Shown: positions 8,948 through 18,250 of the stretch, in pieces
Layout: each line of letters starts with the position of its first letter
Numbering within the stretch: the stretch's first letter is position 1
Source of the DNA: an uncultured Flavobacteriaceae bacterium
Lineage (GTDB): Bacteria; Bacteroidota; Bacteroidia; Flavobacteriales; Flavobacteriaceae
Length of the DNA stretch: 64,000 nucleotides
NCBI GenBank assembly: GCA_947500445.1
Contig: CANMSB010000023.1
Coordinates: 1-64,000, forward strand
Reading direction: 5' to 3'
Notes under the pieces: generated by a model
What the model was told of the DNA's origin: nothing
The model's database searches: none
What the model saw: the letters and a program-made list of their open reading frames with translations, nothing else
Position numbers and translations under genes: made by a program

Positions 8948-9757
8948 ATGAAAAAGTTATTCATAATATTGAGTATGGGGCTTATGTTCTCAGCTCAAGC
9001 AAAAAACATAAAGCAGTTAGATACCATTTATGCAAATTCAACAATGACAATGGCATTGTTTTTTCCATCGGATATCAAGCAAGGTATTACAGGTTCTGAC
9101 AATTTTGTATTCACATACAATAGGGAAAAAGAACAAAATTTAGGACTCTTAAAGGCTGTGGAAGGGATTAACAGTAACTTATTGGTCATTACCACAGACG
9201 GAAAGGTCTATTCCTATATTTTAAAATATTCGAAGCATATAGAAAACCCTAACCGATTTATTAATGCAAGCGAAAGTATAGGGGATGCAAAACGGATTCT
9301 AAAAAAGGAGGTTGAAGCAAATAACAATCCCGAAAAGAGCATCCTAGTTAATGATTCCCAGGATCTGCTTCGCAGATCTTGTGAATCATTATTAAAACTT
9401 CCTGAAGAAAAAAATATTAGGAAAAAAGAAGGGGGTGTTATTTTGAGTTTAAAGAACCTAAAGTACCACGGAGATAATGTATTTCTACAGTTTGAAATTG
9501 AAAATAAATCGGGCGTGCGATTTGATTTTGATTATCTAAAAATCCTGAAAGTAAACGGGAACAAAAAGCGAAGTGCTTCATATCAAGAACTCATTTTCGA
9601 ACCTGTGTACATATACAATAAGCCTACACAAATAGTACCGAATACTAAGACGAGAATGGTTTATGTAGTACGCAAATTTAACCTTGATAAGACAGAAAAA
9701 ATGGAAGTGCGATTACAAGAATTGAATACGACTAGAAATTTAAGTTTGACTTGGTGA
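8948..9757 (+). CDS. traN: TraN (DUF4138), VirB9-like outer-membrane-associated protein
   Basis: A 269-residue exported protein with a signal peptide ending at AQAK. The N-terminal beta domain and C-terminal segment ending in LNTTRNLSLTW fit TraN/DUF4138, the VirB9 counterpart in Bacteroidetes. It is the last gene of the transfer operon here, so traO, traP and traQ do not follow as in CTnDOT. A 41-base perfect two-stem palindrome (9350-9390) lies inside the frame and encodes a Ser/Leu/Arg-rich insert at about 135-148, which looks like an in-frame palindrome insertion. Confidence 0.87.
   Translation: MKKLFIILSMGLMFSAQAKNIKQLDTIYANSTMTMALFFPSDIKQGITGSDNFVFTYNREKEQNLGLLKAVEGINSNLLVITTDGKVYSYILKYSKHIENPNRFINASESIGDAKRILKKEVEANNNPEKSILVNDSQDLLRRSCESLLKLPEEKNIRKKEGGVILSLKNLKYHGDNVFLQFEIENKSGVRFDFDYLKILKVNGNKKRSASYQELIFEPVYIYNKPTQIVPNTKTRMVYVVRKFNLDKTEKMEVRLQELNTTRNLSLTW
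9350..9390. repeat. In-frame palindrome inside traN
   Basis: Two nested perfect stems: 9350-9357 pairs with 9383-9390, and 9362-9368 pairs with 9372-9378, with a three-base loop and symmetric four-base internal loop. The reading frame stays open through it. It behaves like a small REP-like palindromic insert tolerated by the protein. Confidence 0.7.
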
Positions 9758-9774
9758 TATTGACGCAACTAAAA

Positions 9775-9803
9775 AGCCCTGACAAAAACTATTGGTCAGG
9801 GCT
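9775..9803 (-). terminator. Rho-independent terminator of the zinc/cadmium operon
   Basis: A perfect 9-bp stem (agccctgac at 9775-9783 with gtcagggct at 9795-9803) and 11-base loop. Read on the minus strand it is followed by a short T run. It lies 12 bases past the stop of the minus-strand P-type ATPase. It also separates that operon from the convergent tra operon. Confidence 0.85.
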
Positions 9804-9814
9804 ATGTAATACTG

Positions 9815-11782
9815 TCAAGACCATTTCATCCGCTGTAACCGTACTGCATTAAAAATTGCCAATAATGCCACGCCAACATCCGCAAAAACGGCCTCCCACA
9901 TAGTGGCAAGTCCACCAGCACCCAGAATGAGCACAATAGCCTTAACACCGAAGGCCAAACCAATATTCTGCCATACTATCCTTCGGGTAGAGTGCCCTAT
10001 TTTTATGGCACGTGCAATCCTTGATGGCTGGTCATTTTGAATGATAACATCTGCCGCTTCTATGGCAACATCACTTCCTAAACCTCCCATTGCTATACCT
10101 ACATCACTAGCGGCCAATACAGGTGCATCGTTGATACCATCTCCTATAAAAGCAACCTTTGTATCTGGTTGTGCTTTGAGTTTTTCTACTTCGTTGAGCT
10201 TATCTTCTGGGAGTAATCCGCCTTTTGCCCAATCGATACCTAATTCTTTGGCGACTTGCTGAGTTATGGAATCTTTATCACCCGAAAGCATAATGATTTT
10301 AGAAATGCCTGATTTTCGGATTTCCTTAATTGCTAGATGGACATCTTCTTTTAGCTCATCTGCGATAGTTACATAGCCAGCAAATTTGCCGTCTATTCCT
10401 ACCATTACTATGGATTCAACAATGGCGTCTGTCTCCGATGGAACGTCAATAGCATTTGAGGTCATTAGAGCTTTGTTTCCAACCAATACTGTTTTTCCGT
10501 TTACCGTTCCTTTCAATCCTTTGCCTGCGATTTCAGATACTTCGCTAGCATCATAGTCTACTCCTTCGGCTTTGTATTCCATAATAGCCTTCGCAATGGG
10601 GTGTGTAGATTGCTCTTCCATTGCCATCAGGTATTTCATAAAGTCTGCTTTCGCGAAAGCGGAATCATTTACAACCTCCTTTATTTTAAAAACTCCCTTT
10701 GTAACCGTTCCGGTCTTATCCATAACCACAGTATTTACTTTGGTCATTGCATCGAGAAAAGAGGCTCCTTTGAATAAAATTCCATTGCGGGATGCCGCGC
10801 CTAGTCCTCCAAAATATCCCAACGGAATGGAAATGACCAATGCACACGGGCAGGAAATGACTAAGAAAATTAATGCTCTGTATAGCCAATCTCGAAACAC
10901 ATAATCATCCACAAAAAAGTAAGGCAAGAACGTTAGACCGATTGCAAGAAAAACTACGATGGGTGTATAAATTCGTGCAAACTTCCTGATAAATAATTCC
11001 GTTTTCGATTTACGAGCGGTGGCATTCTGCACCATATCCAAAATACGAGCGATAGAACTGTCCTTAAACTCCTTAGTAGTTTCTACTTCAATAACACCAT
11101 CAAGATTAATACTTCCTGCAAAAACAGACGCTCCTTGCTGAACCGTATCTGGTTTACTTTCTCCAGTAAGAGCAGCAGTATTAAAAGAACCTTTATCCGA
11201 AACTAAAATTCCATCTAATGGTACTTTTTCTCCTACGCGTACTTGAATCTTTTCACCTATTTCCACAGTTTCAGGATTAACCGAAATAAAGTCGCCGTTG
11301 CGATTGACCAGCGCTTCATTAGGCCGAACATCTAGTAATGCCTTTATATTTCCTTTTGCCCGATTCACCGCTGCTTGTTGAAACAATTCACCAACTGCAT
11401 AAAATAACATTACCGCTACACCTTCGGGATATTCGCCTATGGCAAATGCACCCAGAGTTGCAATGGACATCAGAAAAAATTCTGTAAAGAAATCTCCATT
11501 TTTAATACTTTTCCAGCCTTCTTTAATTACTGGAAATCCAACTGGTATGTAGGCAATTGTATACCAAGCGATTCTCACCCAACCTTCAAAGAAAGGGAAG
11601 GCATCGAAGTAATCCACGGCAATACCGATAATCAGCATCACAAAGCTGAATATTGCAGGTAAATAGGTTTCGAAATTGGATATTTCTTTCGGGCTACTGT
11701 GGTTGTGACCATCATCGTGGCTGTGCTCGTCTTGGTGTTTCTTAGTGTCTAAATCGCGTAAGTTTACTTTTTTCTTTTTCAT
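9815..11782 (-). CDS. zntA: P1B-type ATPase exporting Zn/Cd/Pb-type ions (ZntA/CadA-like)
   Basis: A 655-residue ATP-driven heavy-metal exporter of the inner membrane. It has no HMA domain; instead residues 16-28 form a His/Asp-rich tail that may bind zinc. Conserved motifs are TGES (about 206-209), CPC at 311-313 in the metal path, DKTGT at 355-359 with the phosphorylated Asp, a THP motif and GDGINDAP near the C-terminus. Residues 374-380 (SAFAKAD) are encoded by a 14-bp palindrome and look like an insertion. The start overlaps the DUF3703 gene by four bases and a terminator follows the stop. The metal is inferred from CPC, the His tail and the neighbouring CzcA. Confidence 0.92.
   Translation of the reverse strand: MKKKKVNLRDLDTKKHQDEHSHDDGHNHSSPKEISNFETYLPAIFSFVMLIIGIAVDYFDAFPFFEGWVRIAWYTIAYIPVGFPVIKEGWKSIKNGDFFTEFFLMSIATLGAFAIGEYPEGVAVMLFYAVGELFQQAAVNRAKGNIKALLDVRPNEALVNRNGDFISVNPETVEIGEKIQVRVGEKVPLDGILVSDKGSFNTAALTGESKPDTVQQGASVFAGSINLDGVIEVETTKEFKDSSIARILDMVQNATARKSKTELFIRKFARIYTPIVVFLAIGLTFLPYFFVDDYVFRDWLYRALIFLVISCPCALVISIPLGYFGGLGAASRNGILFKGASFLDAMTKVNTVVMDKTGTVTKGVFKIKEVVNDSAFAKADFMKYLMAMEEQSTHPIAKAIMEYKAEGVDYDASEVSEIAGKGLKGTVNGKTVLVGNKALMTSNAIDVPSETDAIVESIVMVGIDGKFAGYVTIADELKEDVHLAIKEIRKSGISKIIMLSGDKDSITQQVAKELGIDWAKGGLLPEDKLNEVEKLKAQPDTKVAFIGDGINDAPVLAASDVGIAMGGLGSDVAIEAADVIIQNDQPSRIARAIKIGHSTRRIVWQNIGLAFGVKAIVLILGAGGLATMWEAVFADVGVALLAIFNAVRLQRMKWS
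10647..10660. repeat. 14-bp palindrome GCTTTCGCGAAAGC inside zntA
   Basis: A perfect self-complementary 14-mer lies within the ATPase frame and encodes AFAKA in a loop after the phosphorylation site. A 12-bp core copy recurs at 15001-15012. Two copies in unrelated genes suggest a dispersed palindromic repeat that inserts without breaking frames. Confidence 0.75.
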
Positions 11783-12153
11783 TTCGTTTTTCGGTATTTG
11801 CTTAAAACATTAGCTATATCTGTGGGCAATACCATCTTTTTTAGTGGTGGCACGTTACTTCCACCAGTATTTCCAAGTTGTACGTGGTCAATAAATGATT
11901 TCCAACCCCCAACCAGAAGACGCAAAACTTGTCCCAAAACCTCTTTTGTATTTCGCTGACGAAATCCAAATTTCAACATTAGCCAATGCGTGTAGCTATG
12001 CTCAATAGGATACGATTGACCAATTATGTGAGAACGCTCAAGATGATACCAAGCTTGGTTTAAATGGCCATTTAGAAATGAAGAGCGGTACAGACTTAAT
12101 TCATTCAAATAAAATTCTTTTAAGTCTTTTGGAATAACAGTATTAAATTTCAT
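11779..12153 (-). CDS. DUF3703 protein of metal-resistance operons
   Basis: A 124-residue cytoplasmic protein with the family's layout: a helical N-terminal half with conserved ERSHIIGQ and HSYTHWLMLK, then LVGGWKSF and GNTGGSNV. DUF3703 genes commonly sit beside zinc, cadmium or cobalt exporters, but no biochemical role is established to my knowledge. The four-base ATGA overlap with the downstream ATPase shows coupling. The 55-base gap before it carries a candidate Fur-family operator at 12193-12207. Confidence 0.85.
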   Translation of the reverse strand: MKFNTVIPKDLKEFYLNELSLYRSSFLNGHLNQAWYHLERSHIIGQSYPIEHSYTHWLMLKFGFRQRNTKEVLGQVLRLLVGGWKSFIDHVQLGNTGGSNVPPLKKMVLPTDIANVLSKYRKTK

Positions 12154-12192
12154 AATTAAATTTTTTCAAGTCCAAGGTATATATTTGACCTA

Positions 12193-12207
12193 TGCAACGG
12201 AAGTGCA
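12193..12207. promoter_or_regulatory. Candidate Fur-family operator
   Basis: A 15-bp site of the form TGCAAC-N4-GTGCA (imperfect palindrome) sits between the fur-like gene and the DUF3703-ATPase pair. A closely similar 15-bp palindrome occurs at 18645-18659. Position and symmetry fit autoregulation of the metal operon by the adjacent Fur-like protein. Confidence 0.45.
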
Positions 12208-12208
12208 T

Positions 12209-12625
12209 TTAGTGACCGCTACATTTCTCACAGATTCCTTTTAATACTAAGTTCGCATCCTCAGTCACATAACCTTCTGGAAGGTTGATGTGTGGTATTT
12301 TGTGCTCAGTCAAACAAACGGTCTCATCGCAATTATTACAATGAAAATGCAAGTGTAAATCTTGTTCAAGGCTACAATCACAACCTGGTTCGCAAAGTGC
12401 GTATTTCTGTATGCCCGTACCGTCATCTATTTGGTGTACAATCTTCTTTTCCTCGAAGGTGCGTAGTGTTCTATACAAGGTTGTCCGTTCTGCTTTTGCG
12501 AAAACAATCTCAATATCCGTTAGCGAAGTTGCTGTTTCTTTTTCTGCTAAATATTTATAAATTAATAATCGCATTGCAGTCGGGCGAACGCCATTATCAC
12601 TAAGTCTTTGTTCTATTTCTTTCAT
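12209..12625 (-). CDS. Fur-family metal-responsive repressor (Zur-like)
   Basis: A 138-residue DNA-binding regulator. The N-terminal winged helix (about 1-75) contains RPTAMRLLIYKYL and AERTTLYRTLRTFEEK, typical of Fur proteins. The C-terminal half holds the metal sites: HLHFHCNNCDETVCL with the first CxxC pair and a terminal CEKC for the structural zinc. An extra CEPGCDC cluster lies in the middle. It is co-transcribed 16 bases behind czcB. The neighbours are all divalent-metal exporters, so it probably senses zinc or a similar ion, although a PerR- or iron-type role cannot be excluded from sequence. Confidence 0.88.
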   Translation of the reverse strand: MKEIEQRLSDNGVRPTAMRLLIYKYLAEKETATSLTDIEIVFAKAERTTLYRTLRTFEEKKIVHQIDDGTGIQKYALCEPGCDCSLEQDLHLHFHCNNCDETVCLTEHKIPHINLPEGYVTEDANLVLKGICEKCSGH

Positions 12626-12641
12626 TATTTGGTTGTGTTTA

Positions 12642-13844
12642 TTAATGTCCGTGTTCTTCCGATTCGCCTTTTTTCATTTCTGCCATCAAATAATAAGCAT
12701 TGTTAAAGGCATACTTAATATTCGATTTCTGTTCTGTTAAAAATTCAATGGCAATCCATTCGCCATCTTGGTTGCTCTTTGCAATTTCTATAGGTGTAAA
12801 TGCCCAATTATCACCTTCCTTTTCTGATGAAAAGACAAAGAACCTGTTGCCATCAGCGGCTATGGCACTTTCGGGCATTGCCAATATTTTGGCATTGTCC
12901 GTTTGGATGCGTCCCTGAATATACATTCCGGGAATCAGGTTACCTTCCTTGTTCTCGATTTCTGCGTGTACGTGAATCGCCTTTGGGTTTTGTTCAAAGG
13001 TCTTTCCCACGGAATAGATTTCTGCAGTAAGTTCCTTCCCGGGAATGGATTGGACATTGAAACTGACTTTCTGTCCTTCCTTGACCTTATAGACATCCTT
13101 TTCAAAAACCATCAAATCGGCGTGCACGTGGTGGGTGTCTACGATTTCCATTAGGTCGGTCTGGGGTTCTACATACTGTCCAGTTTTGATTTCTACCTTT
13201 TGAACAAATCCTTCGATAGGACTTCTGAGTGACACTCGCTGATATATAGTTCCGTTTCTTACGCCAGTTGCATTAATGCTCAATTGTTGCAGTTGTGCTT
13301 CAAGACCTTTTACCATACTTCGAGATGCTAGATATTCAGCTTCCGCCTTCTGAAAATTGGCGCCGCTGCCGACGCCTGCATCGTAAAGGGTTTTTTGTCG
13401 TTCATATTCCTTCTTGAGAAACTGGCTATTGCTATAAGCATTGAGGTAATCTGTCTGTTTCTGGATGATGTTGGGATGTGATAGATAGGCCACCGTTTGG
13501 CCTTTGTTGACCTTATCACCTTCGATAACCTCGATAGACACCACATTGGCGCCCACCACCGTTGTGATGGTAGCCTCGTTCTGAGGCGGAACTTCCAACT
13601 GACCGTTGGCTTTCACATAACCGCTCATATTTCGCATTTGCAAAGTGTCAATTTCCATTTTCAGGGCATCAAACTGTTTTGCTGTGAGCATCACTTCCTC
13701 AGCTTCACCCTCGGAATGTTCTTTTTTCATTTCGGAATTTGCCTCTTTATTCTCAGAAGTATCGCTTTTTGAATTGCCACAAGAGGTCATCCCTAAAAGC
13801 ATCGCTAATAGTCCGATAACTGTGTATTTAGATAGGTTTTTCAT
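12642..13844 (-). CDS. czcB: CzcB-type periplasmic adaptor of a heavy-metal RND pump
   Basis: A 400-residue lipoprotein (lipobox ending MTSC at about residue 22) that joins the inner-membrane pump to the outer-membrane channel. A charged, Glu/His-containing linker follows, then the biotinyl-lipoyl half-motif near GDKVNKGQTV, a helical hairpin (about 130-190), and beta-barrel segments. The C-terminus ends in EEHGH, a possible metal ligand set. Its start codon shares one base with the stop of the upstream czcA-czcC fusion (TAATG), so translation is coupled. The fur-like gene follows after 16 bases. Confidence 0.9.
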   Translation of the reverse strand: MKNLSKYTVIGLLAMLLGMTSCGNSKSDTSENKEANSEMKKEHSEGEAEEVMLTAKQFDALKMEIDTLQMRNMSGYVKANGQLEVPPQNEATITTVVGANVVSIEVIEGDKVNKGQTVAYLSHPNIIQKQTDYLNAYSNSQFLKKEYERQKTLYDAGVGSGANFQKAEAEYLASRSMVKGLEAQLQQLSINATGVRNGTIYQRVSLRSPIEGFVQKVEIKTGQYVEPQTDLMEIVDTHHVHADLMVFEKDVYKVKEGQKVSFNVQSIPGKELTAEIYSVGKTFEQNPKAIHVHAEIENKEGNLIPGMYIQGRIQTDNAKILAMPESAIAADGNRFFVFSSEKEGDNWAFTPIEIAKSNQDGEWIAIEFLTEQKSNIKYAFNNAYYLMAEMKKGESEEHGH

Positions 13845-16800
13845 TATTGTTTGAAATATTGTAATTCGAAAACTGATTTTAGATAATTGTCGAGCGCGTC
13901 CAGCGCATCCATTTCGGTAGTTATGGCATCCCGTATGATTTGCGTGAACGCTGCATAGTCCACCGCGCCTTCCTTGTAGGCAAGCAGCGCACCTTTGCGT
14001 TGCTCTTCGGCAAGAGGCAAGGCTTTATCCCTGTAAAATTGCCAGGATGTTTCCCACTTTTGATAGGACTGTACGGCCTGCTGATATTCGGATTGCAATT
14101 GGCGTTGTGTATAATCTGCATTAGTCCTTGCGATTTCGCTATCGATTTTAGCGGCCTTCGCTTGGCTACGTTCCGTACCAGAGAATAAAGGAATGGAAAT
14201 GCCAGCCTGATACGTGTAAAACCCGCTATTGCCGTTCACCCTTTGAAGTCCGCCCTGAAGATTAAACTTGGGAAGCAAGTCAGCACGAGCCGCATCATAA
14301 CTTGCCTCAGCTTCATCAATTTGCCTTTGCGAAAGTTTCAGTTCAGGATGATTCTCTACCGTTGAGGGTATGCCCAATACTGCAACTTCACTTTCGTTGA
14401 GCGATTTAGGAACAGTATAGAATATGTCTGAAACCAGCCATAGGTTGAGTTTTTGAAGGGCAATAGCATAGTCGCTTACGGCCTGTTGCAATTTGTTGCT
14501 GATTTGCAAGGCTTGATTGGTAGCTGATGAATATTCCAATCGTGAAATGGCTTCAACCTCATAATTGAGCTCAATGGCCTTTTCAAATTGTGAATAGATA
14601 GAATCCAGTTCTTGGTACAGTTCAAATTTTTGCCTTTGCTGATAGGCTTGCGACCACGCCTTTTTAACTTCCTGTTCTACTTGAAGTTCAGAAAGGTCGA
14701 GAGCTGTTTCGGCCAAAGCGATACGTTGCTTTTGCAGACGCTTTTTCGCACCTATGCCAAATAAGTTGATATTCTGTTGCCCTAAACCAACCAATGTATA
14801 AATACCTTGGCCATCCGATATTTCCTCGCCACCCGTAAACACTTGGGTGTTTCCAAAATCGTAAGCTGCGCCTTTTAGAGCAGTTTGTCTTTGAATTTCC
14901 AACTGTTTCGTTTTCAAGAGCGGATAGTTTTTCTTAGAAACTTCTACCGCTTTTTCCAATGAAATAATTGGCAGAGAATCATTCTGTGGAACTTGCTGTG
15001 CTTTCGCGAAAGTGGAAGTAAACAGCAAACAAACCACTACCATAGCGGTAGCAAATTTTGGGTTCAATTTCGCTTTTCGTTCCGAACGTTTCTCAACCCA
15101 TTGATAAAAAATGGGCAGTATAAAGAGCGTCAAGAGGGTGGAAGTTATCAATCCACCAATGACCACGGTTGCCAAGGGTCGTTGCACTTCGGCCCCTGCG
15201 GATGCTGAAATCGCCATAGGCAGGAAACCAAGAATGTCGGTAAAGGCAGTAAGCATAATAGGGCGTATCCTTCGTTTTGTGCCTTCCACGATGCGGTCTT
15301 TTAAATTGGTCACACCTTCTTCTTTCAGCTCATTTAGACCGCTTATCATTACCAATCCATTCAGTACCGCTACCCCAAAGAGCACAATAAAGCCGACCCC
15401 TGCTGAAATGCTAAAAGGCATATCCCTGAGCCAGAGGGCAAACACGCCGCCAATGGTCGCCATCGGGATGGCCAGATAAATCATCAAGGTTTGGGGAAAG
15501 GATTTTAGGGCGAAATAAATCAGAATGAAAATGAGCAATAAAGCAATTGGGACAACGGTCTGTAACTTATTGCTGGCACGTTCAAGATTCTCAAAAGCAC
15601 CGCCATAACGAATGTAATAGCCTGCGGGTAATTCAAATTGGGTTTCCAATTTATCCTGAATTTCTTCTACCACAGATTTAACATCACGGTCGCGGATATT
15701 GATACCTACATACGTTCGTCTGTTTGTATTGTCCCTGCTTATTTGCATTGGACCAGGTTCGTAGCTCACATTCGCAATTTCCTTTAGTGGAATTTGTGAG
15801 CCATTGGGCAAATTGATAAATAGGTTTTGGATATCGGCAATGCTTTCCCTATTCTCTTTTTGAAGGCGAACGACCAAATCAAACCGCTTTTCGCCCTCGA
15901 AAATTACACCTGCTTTACCGCCTGCAAAAGCGGCTTGTACCACACTATTGAGTTTGTTGATTTCCAGACCGTATTGTGCTAGTTTATTGCGGTTGTAGTC
16001 GATGGTAATTTGTGGCAGACCGTCCGTAGCCTCTACTTTCATATCCGCAACACCCGGAACGGTCGCAATGATTTTACCCATTTCTTCCGCTTTGCTTGCC
16101 AGTATGTCCAAATCTTCCCCAAACAGTTTAATGGCAACATCTTCACGTACACCCGTAAGTAGTTCGTTAAAACGCATTTCTATAGGCTGGGTAAATTCAT
16201 AATTGACCCCGGGTACGATGCTTATGGCATCCTTCATTTTTTCGACCAGTTCATCTTTGCTTTCGGCGGATGTCCATTCATCAATTGGTTTAAGGATGAC
16301 AAAGACATCGGCAATGTCCATCGGCATCGGGTCAGTAGGTACATCGGCCACACCGATACGGCTGATGATAGTTTCTACTTCTGGAAATTCCGCTTTAACT
16401 ATTTGCTCTATTTTTGTGGTTGTTTCTATGGTTTCTGAAAGAGAACTTCCGGGTTGTAGGATGGCGTGAAACGCAATATCGCCTTCATCCAGCTGTGGGA
16501 TGAACTCGCCGCCCATTTTGGTAAATGCAAAAATGGCAACTGCAAAAAGCGCAATAGCGATACCTATAACCATCTTGCCTTTAGTGAGCGATTTAATCAA
16601 CAGCGGTTCGTATTTTCTTTCAATCCAATGGACAAACTTATCGCCGTAAGACTTTTTTTCTGATTTTGGTGGTCTAAGAAATAATGCCGAAATCATTGGA
16701 ACATAAGTCAAGCAAAGCAACATTGCACCAATCATCGCAAAGATGAAGGTCAGTGCCATAGGCTGAAACATCTTGCCTTCAACACCTTCCAAAGCTAAAA

Positions 16801-18187
16801 TGGGTAGGAAGACAATAAGAATTATAAGCTGGCCGAAGAAGGCGGCGTTCATCATCTTTTTAGAAGCCTTTGCGGCGATTTCGTCCCTCGTTTCAGAACT
16901 CACAGCCTTCTTTTTAACTACATAAGAATACATTAGGAAAACAGTACTTTCTACGATGATGACCGCACCATCCACGATGATTCCAAAGTCAATCGCCCCC
17001 AAACTCATCAGGTTCGCCCATACGTCAAAAACGTTCATTAGTATAAACGCAAACAAGAGCGATAGGGGAATGGTGGATGCAACGATAAGACCACCACGCC
17101 AATTTCCCAAGAGCAAAACCAAAACAAAGATTACGATAAGCCCACCTTCCAAAAGGTTTCCAGTTACCGTTCCCGTTGTTTCCGCAATCAATTCACTTCG
17201 GTCAAGAAATGGTTTTATACTAACACCTTTAGGAAGTGATTGCTGAATCTGTTCCATACGTTGGGTCACGTTTTCGATAACTTCGTTGGAATTAGCCCCT
17301 TTAAGCATCAAAATCATTCCGCCAACAGCTTCGCCTTTGCCATCTTTTGTCAGCGCACCGTAACGGACGGCACTTCCTATACTCACCTTACCAACATCTT
17401 TAATCTTGATAGGAATACCATTGACCGTCTTGACGACCATATTTTCTATATCCGATACAGTTCTTGCAAGACCCTCGCCACGTATAAAATTAGCTTGATG
17501 ATTACGCTCGATATAAGCACCGCCCGTATTCTGATTATTGTTTTCCAAAGCTGAAAACACTTCAGATATTGTAATTCCGATGGCGAGAAGTTCGTCAGGG
17601 TCAACGGCTACTTCGTACTGTTTTTTATTTCCGCCAAAAGCATTCACTTCCACAACACCAGTAACCATTGCCATTTGTCTGCGGACTATCCAATCCTGAA
17701 TCGTTCTCAGTTCCGTTGCAGAATATTCGCCCTGGTGCTCATCATCGACTTCAAGGGTATATTGGTAGATTTCGCCCAATCCCGTTGAAATGGGTCCCAT
17801 TGCTGGTTCGCCAAAACCCATAGGGATTTGTTCCTGTACCTCTGTCAGTTTTTCTGCAACAAGCTGTCTGGGTAGATATGTTCCTACGTCATCGTCGAAT
17901 ACAATGGTCACAACAGAAAGACCAAAGCGGGAAACCGAACGGATTTCCTTGACATTGGGCAGGTTACTCATCGCCACCTCGACAGGATAGGTCACAAATT
18001 GCTCAATATCCTCTGTCCCCAAATTGGGCGATTGTGTAATGACCTGTACCTGATTATTGGTAATATCTGGCACGGCATCAATAGGAACTTGGGTCATACT
18101 ATAGATACCTGCACCAATTAATGCAAGTGTGAGCAGACCAATAATAAATTTGTTATTGATTGAAAAATCAATGATTTTATTAATCAT
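13844..18187 (-). CDS. czcA: CzcA RND permease fused to a CzcC/TolC-like outer-membrane factor
   Basis: One uninterrupted 1447-residue frame joins two proteins that are normally separate. Residues 1 to about 1040 are a heavy-metal RND permease with twelve membrane segments; the proton-relay helix carries DFGIIVDGAVIIVES, the form typical of Zn/Co/Ni/Cd pumps. At about 1045-1062 is a hydrophobic stretch ending TFAKAQ that looks like a signal peptide. Residues about 1065-1447 are an outer-membrane efflux protein with two alpha-helical repeats. The junction is encoded by a palindrome at 15001-15012. Long CzcA proteins of this size are known in Bacteroidetes. The OMF part is probably cleaved at the signal site after export, though this is inference. 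Confidence 0.92.
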   Translation of the reverse strand: MINKIIDFSINNKFIIGLLTLALIGAGIYSMTQVPIDAVPDITNNQVQVITQSPNLGTEDIEQFVTYPVEVAMSNLPNVKEIRSVSRFGLSVVTIVFDDDVGTYLPRQLVAEKLTEVQEQIPMGFGEPAMGPISTGLGEIYQYTLEVDDEHQGEYSATELRTIQDWIVRRQMAMVTGVVEVNAFGGNKKQYEVAVDPDELLAIGITISEVFSALENNNQNTGGAYIERNHQANFIRGEGLARTVSDIENMVVKTVNGIPIKIKDVGKVSIGSAVRYGALTKDGKGEAVGGMILMLKGANSNEVIENVTQRMEQIQQSLPKGVSIKPFLDRSELIAETTGTVTGNLLEGGLIVIFVLVLLLGNWRGGLIVASTIPLSLLFAFILMNVFDVWANLMSLGAIDFGIIVDGAVIIVESTVFLMYSYVVKKKAVSSETRDEIAAKASKKMMNAAFFGQLIILIVFLPILALEGVEGKMFQPMALTFIFAMIGAMLLCLTYVPMISALFLRPPKSEKKSYGDKFVHWIERKYEPLLIKSLTKGKMVIGIAIALFAVAIFAFTKMGGEFIPQLDEGDIAFHAILQPGSSLSETIETTTKIEQIVKAEFPEVETIISRIGVADVPTDPMPMDIADVFVILKPIDEWTSAESKDELVEKMKDAISIVPGVNYEFTQPIEMRFNELLTGVREDVAIKLFGEDLDILASKAEEMGKIIATVPGVADMKVEATDGLPQITIDYNRNKLAQYGLEINKLNSVVQAAFAGGKAGVIFEGEKRFDLVVRLQKENRESIADIQNLFINLPNGSQIPLKEIANVSYEPGPMQISRDNTNRRTYVGINIRDRDVKSVVEEIQDKLETQFELPAGYYIRYGGAFENLERASNKLQTVVPIALLLIFILIYFALKSFPQTLMIYLAIPMATIGGVFALWLRDMPFSISAGVGFIVLFGVAVLNGLVMISGLNELKEEGVTNLKDRIVEGTKRRIRPIMLTAFTDILGFLPMAISASAGAEVQRPLATVVIGGLITSTLLTLFILPIFYQWVEKRSERKAKLNPKFATAMVVVCLLFTSTFAKAQQVPQNDSLPIISLEKAVEVSKKNYPLLKTKQLEIQRQTALKGAAYDFGNTQVFTGGEEISDGQGIYTLVGLGQQNINLFGIGAKKRLQKQRIALAETALDLSELQVEQEVKKAWSQAYQQRQKFELYQELDSIYSQFEKAIELNYEVEAISRLEYSSATNQALQISNKLQQAVSDYAIALQKLNLWLVSDIFYTVPKSLNESEVAVLGIPSTVENHPELKLSQRQIDEAEASYDAARADLLPKFNLQGGLQRVNGNSGFYTYQAGISIPLFSGTERSQAKAAKIDSEIARTNADYTQRQLQSEYQQAVQSYQKWETSWQFYRDKALPLAEEQRKGALLAYKEGAVDYAAFTQIIRDAITTEMDALDALDNYLKSVFELQYFKQ
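15001..15012. repeat. 12-bp palindrome at the CzcA-CzcC junction
   Basis: The self-complementary ctttcgcgaaag encodes the FAKA of the internal signal-peptide-like region of the fusion protein. It is the core of the 14-bp palindrome at 10647-10660. Here it forms the presumed signal-peptidase site. Confidence 0.7.
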
Positions 18188-18250
18188 AGATATGGGTGTT
18201 AATTCAGTTTAAATTCTCTGTGGGCGCATTACAGAAATGCAATGCACTAT

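Noticed and set aside
10572-10904. 110-codon plus-strand frame inside the ZntA-like gene
   Set aside because: It is antisense to a well-conserved catalytic region with intact motifs.
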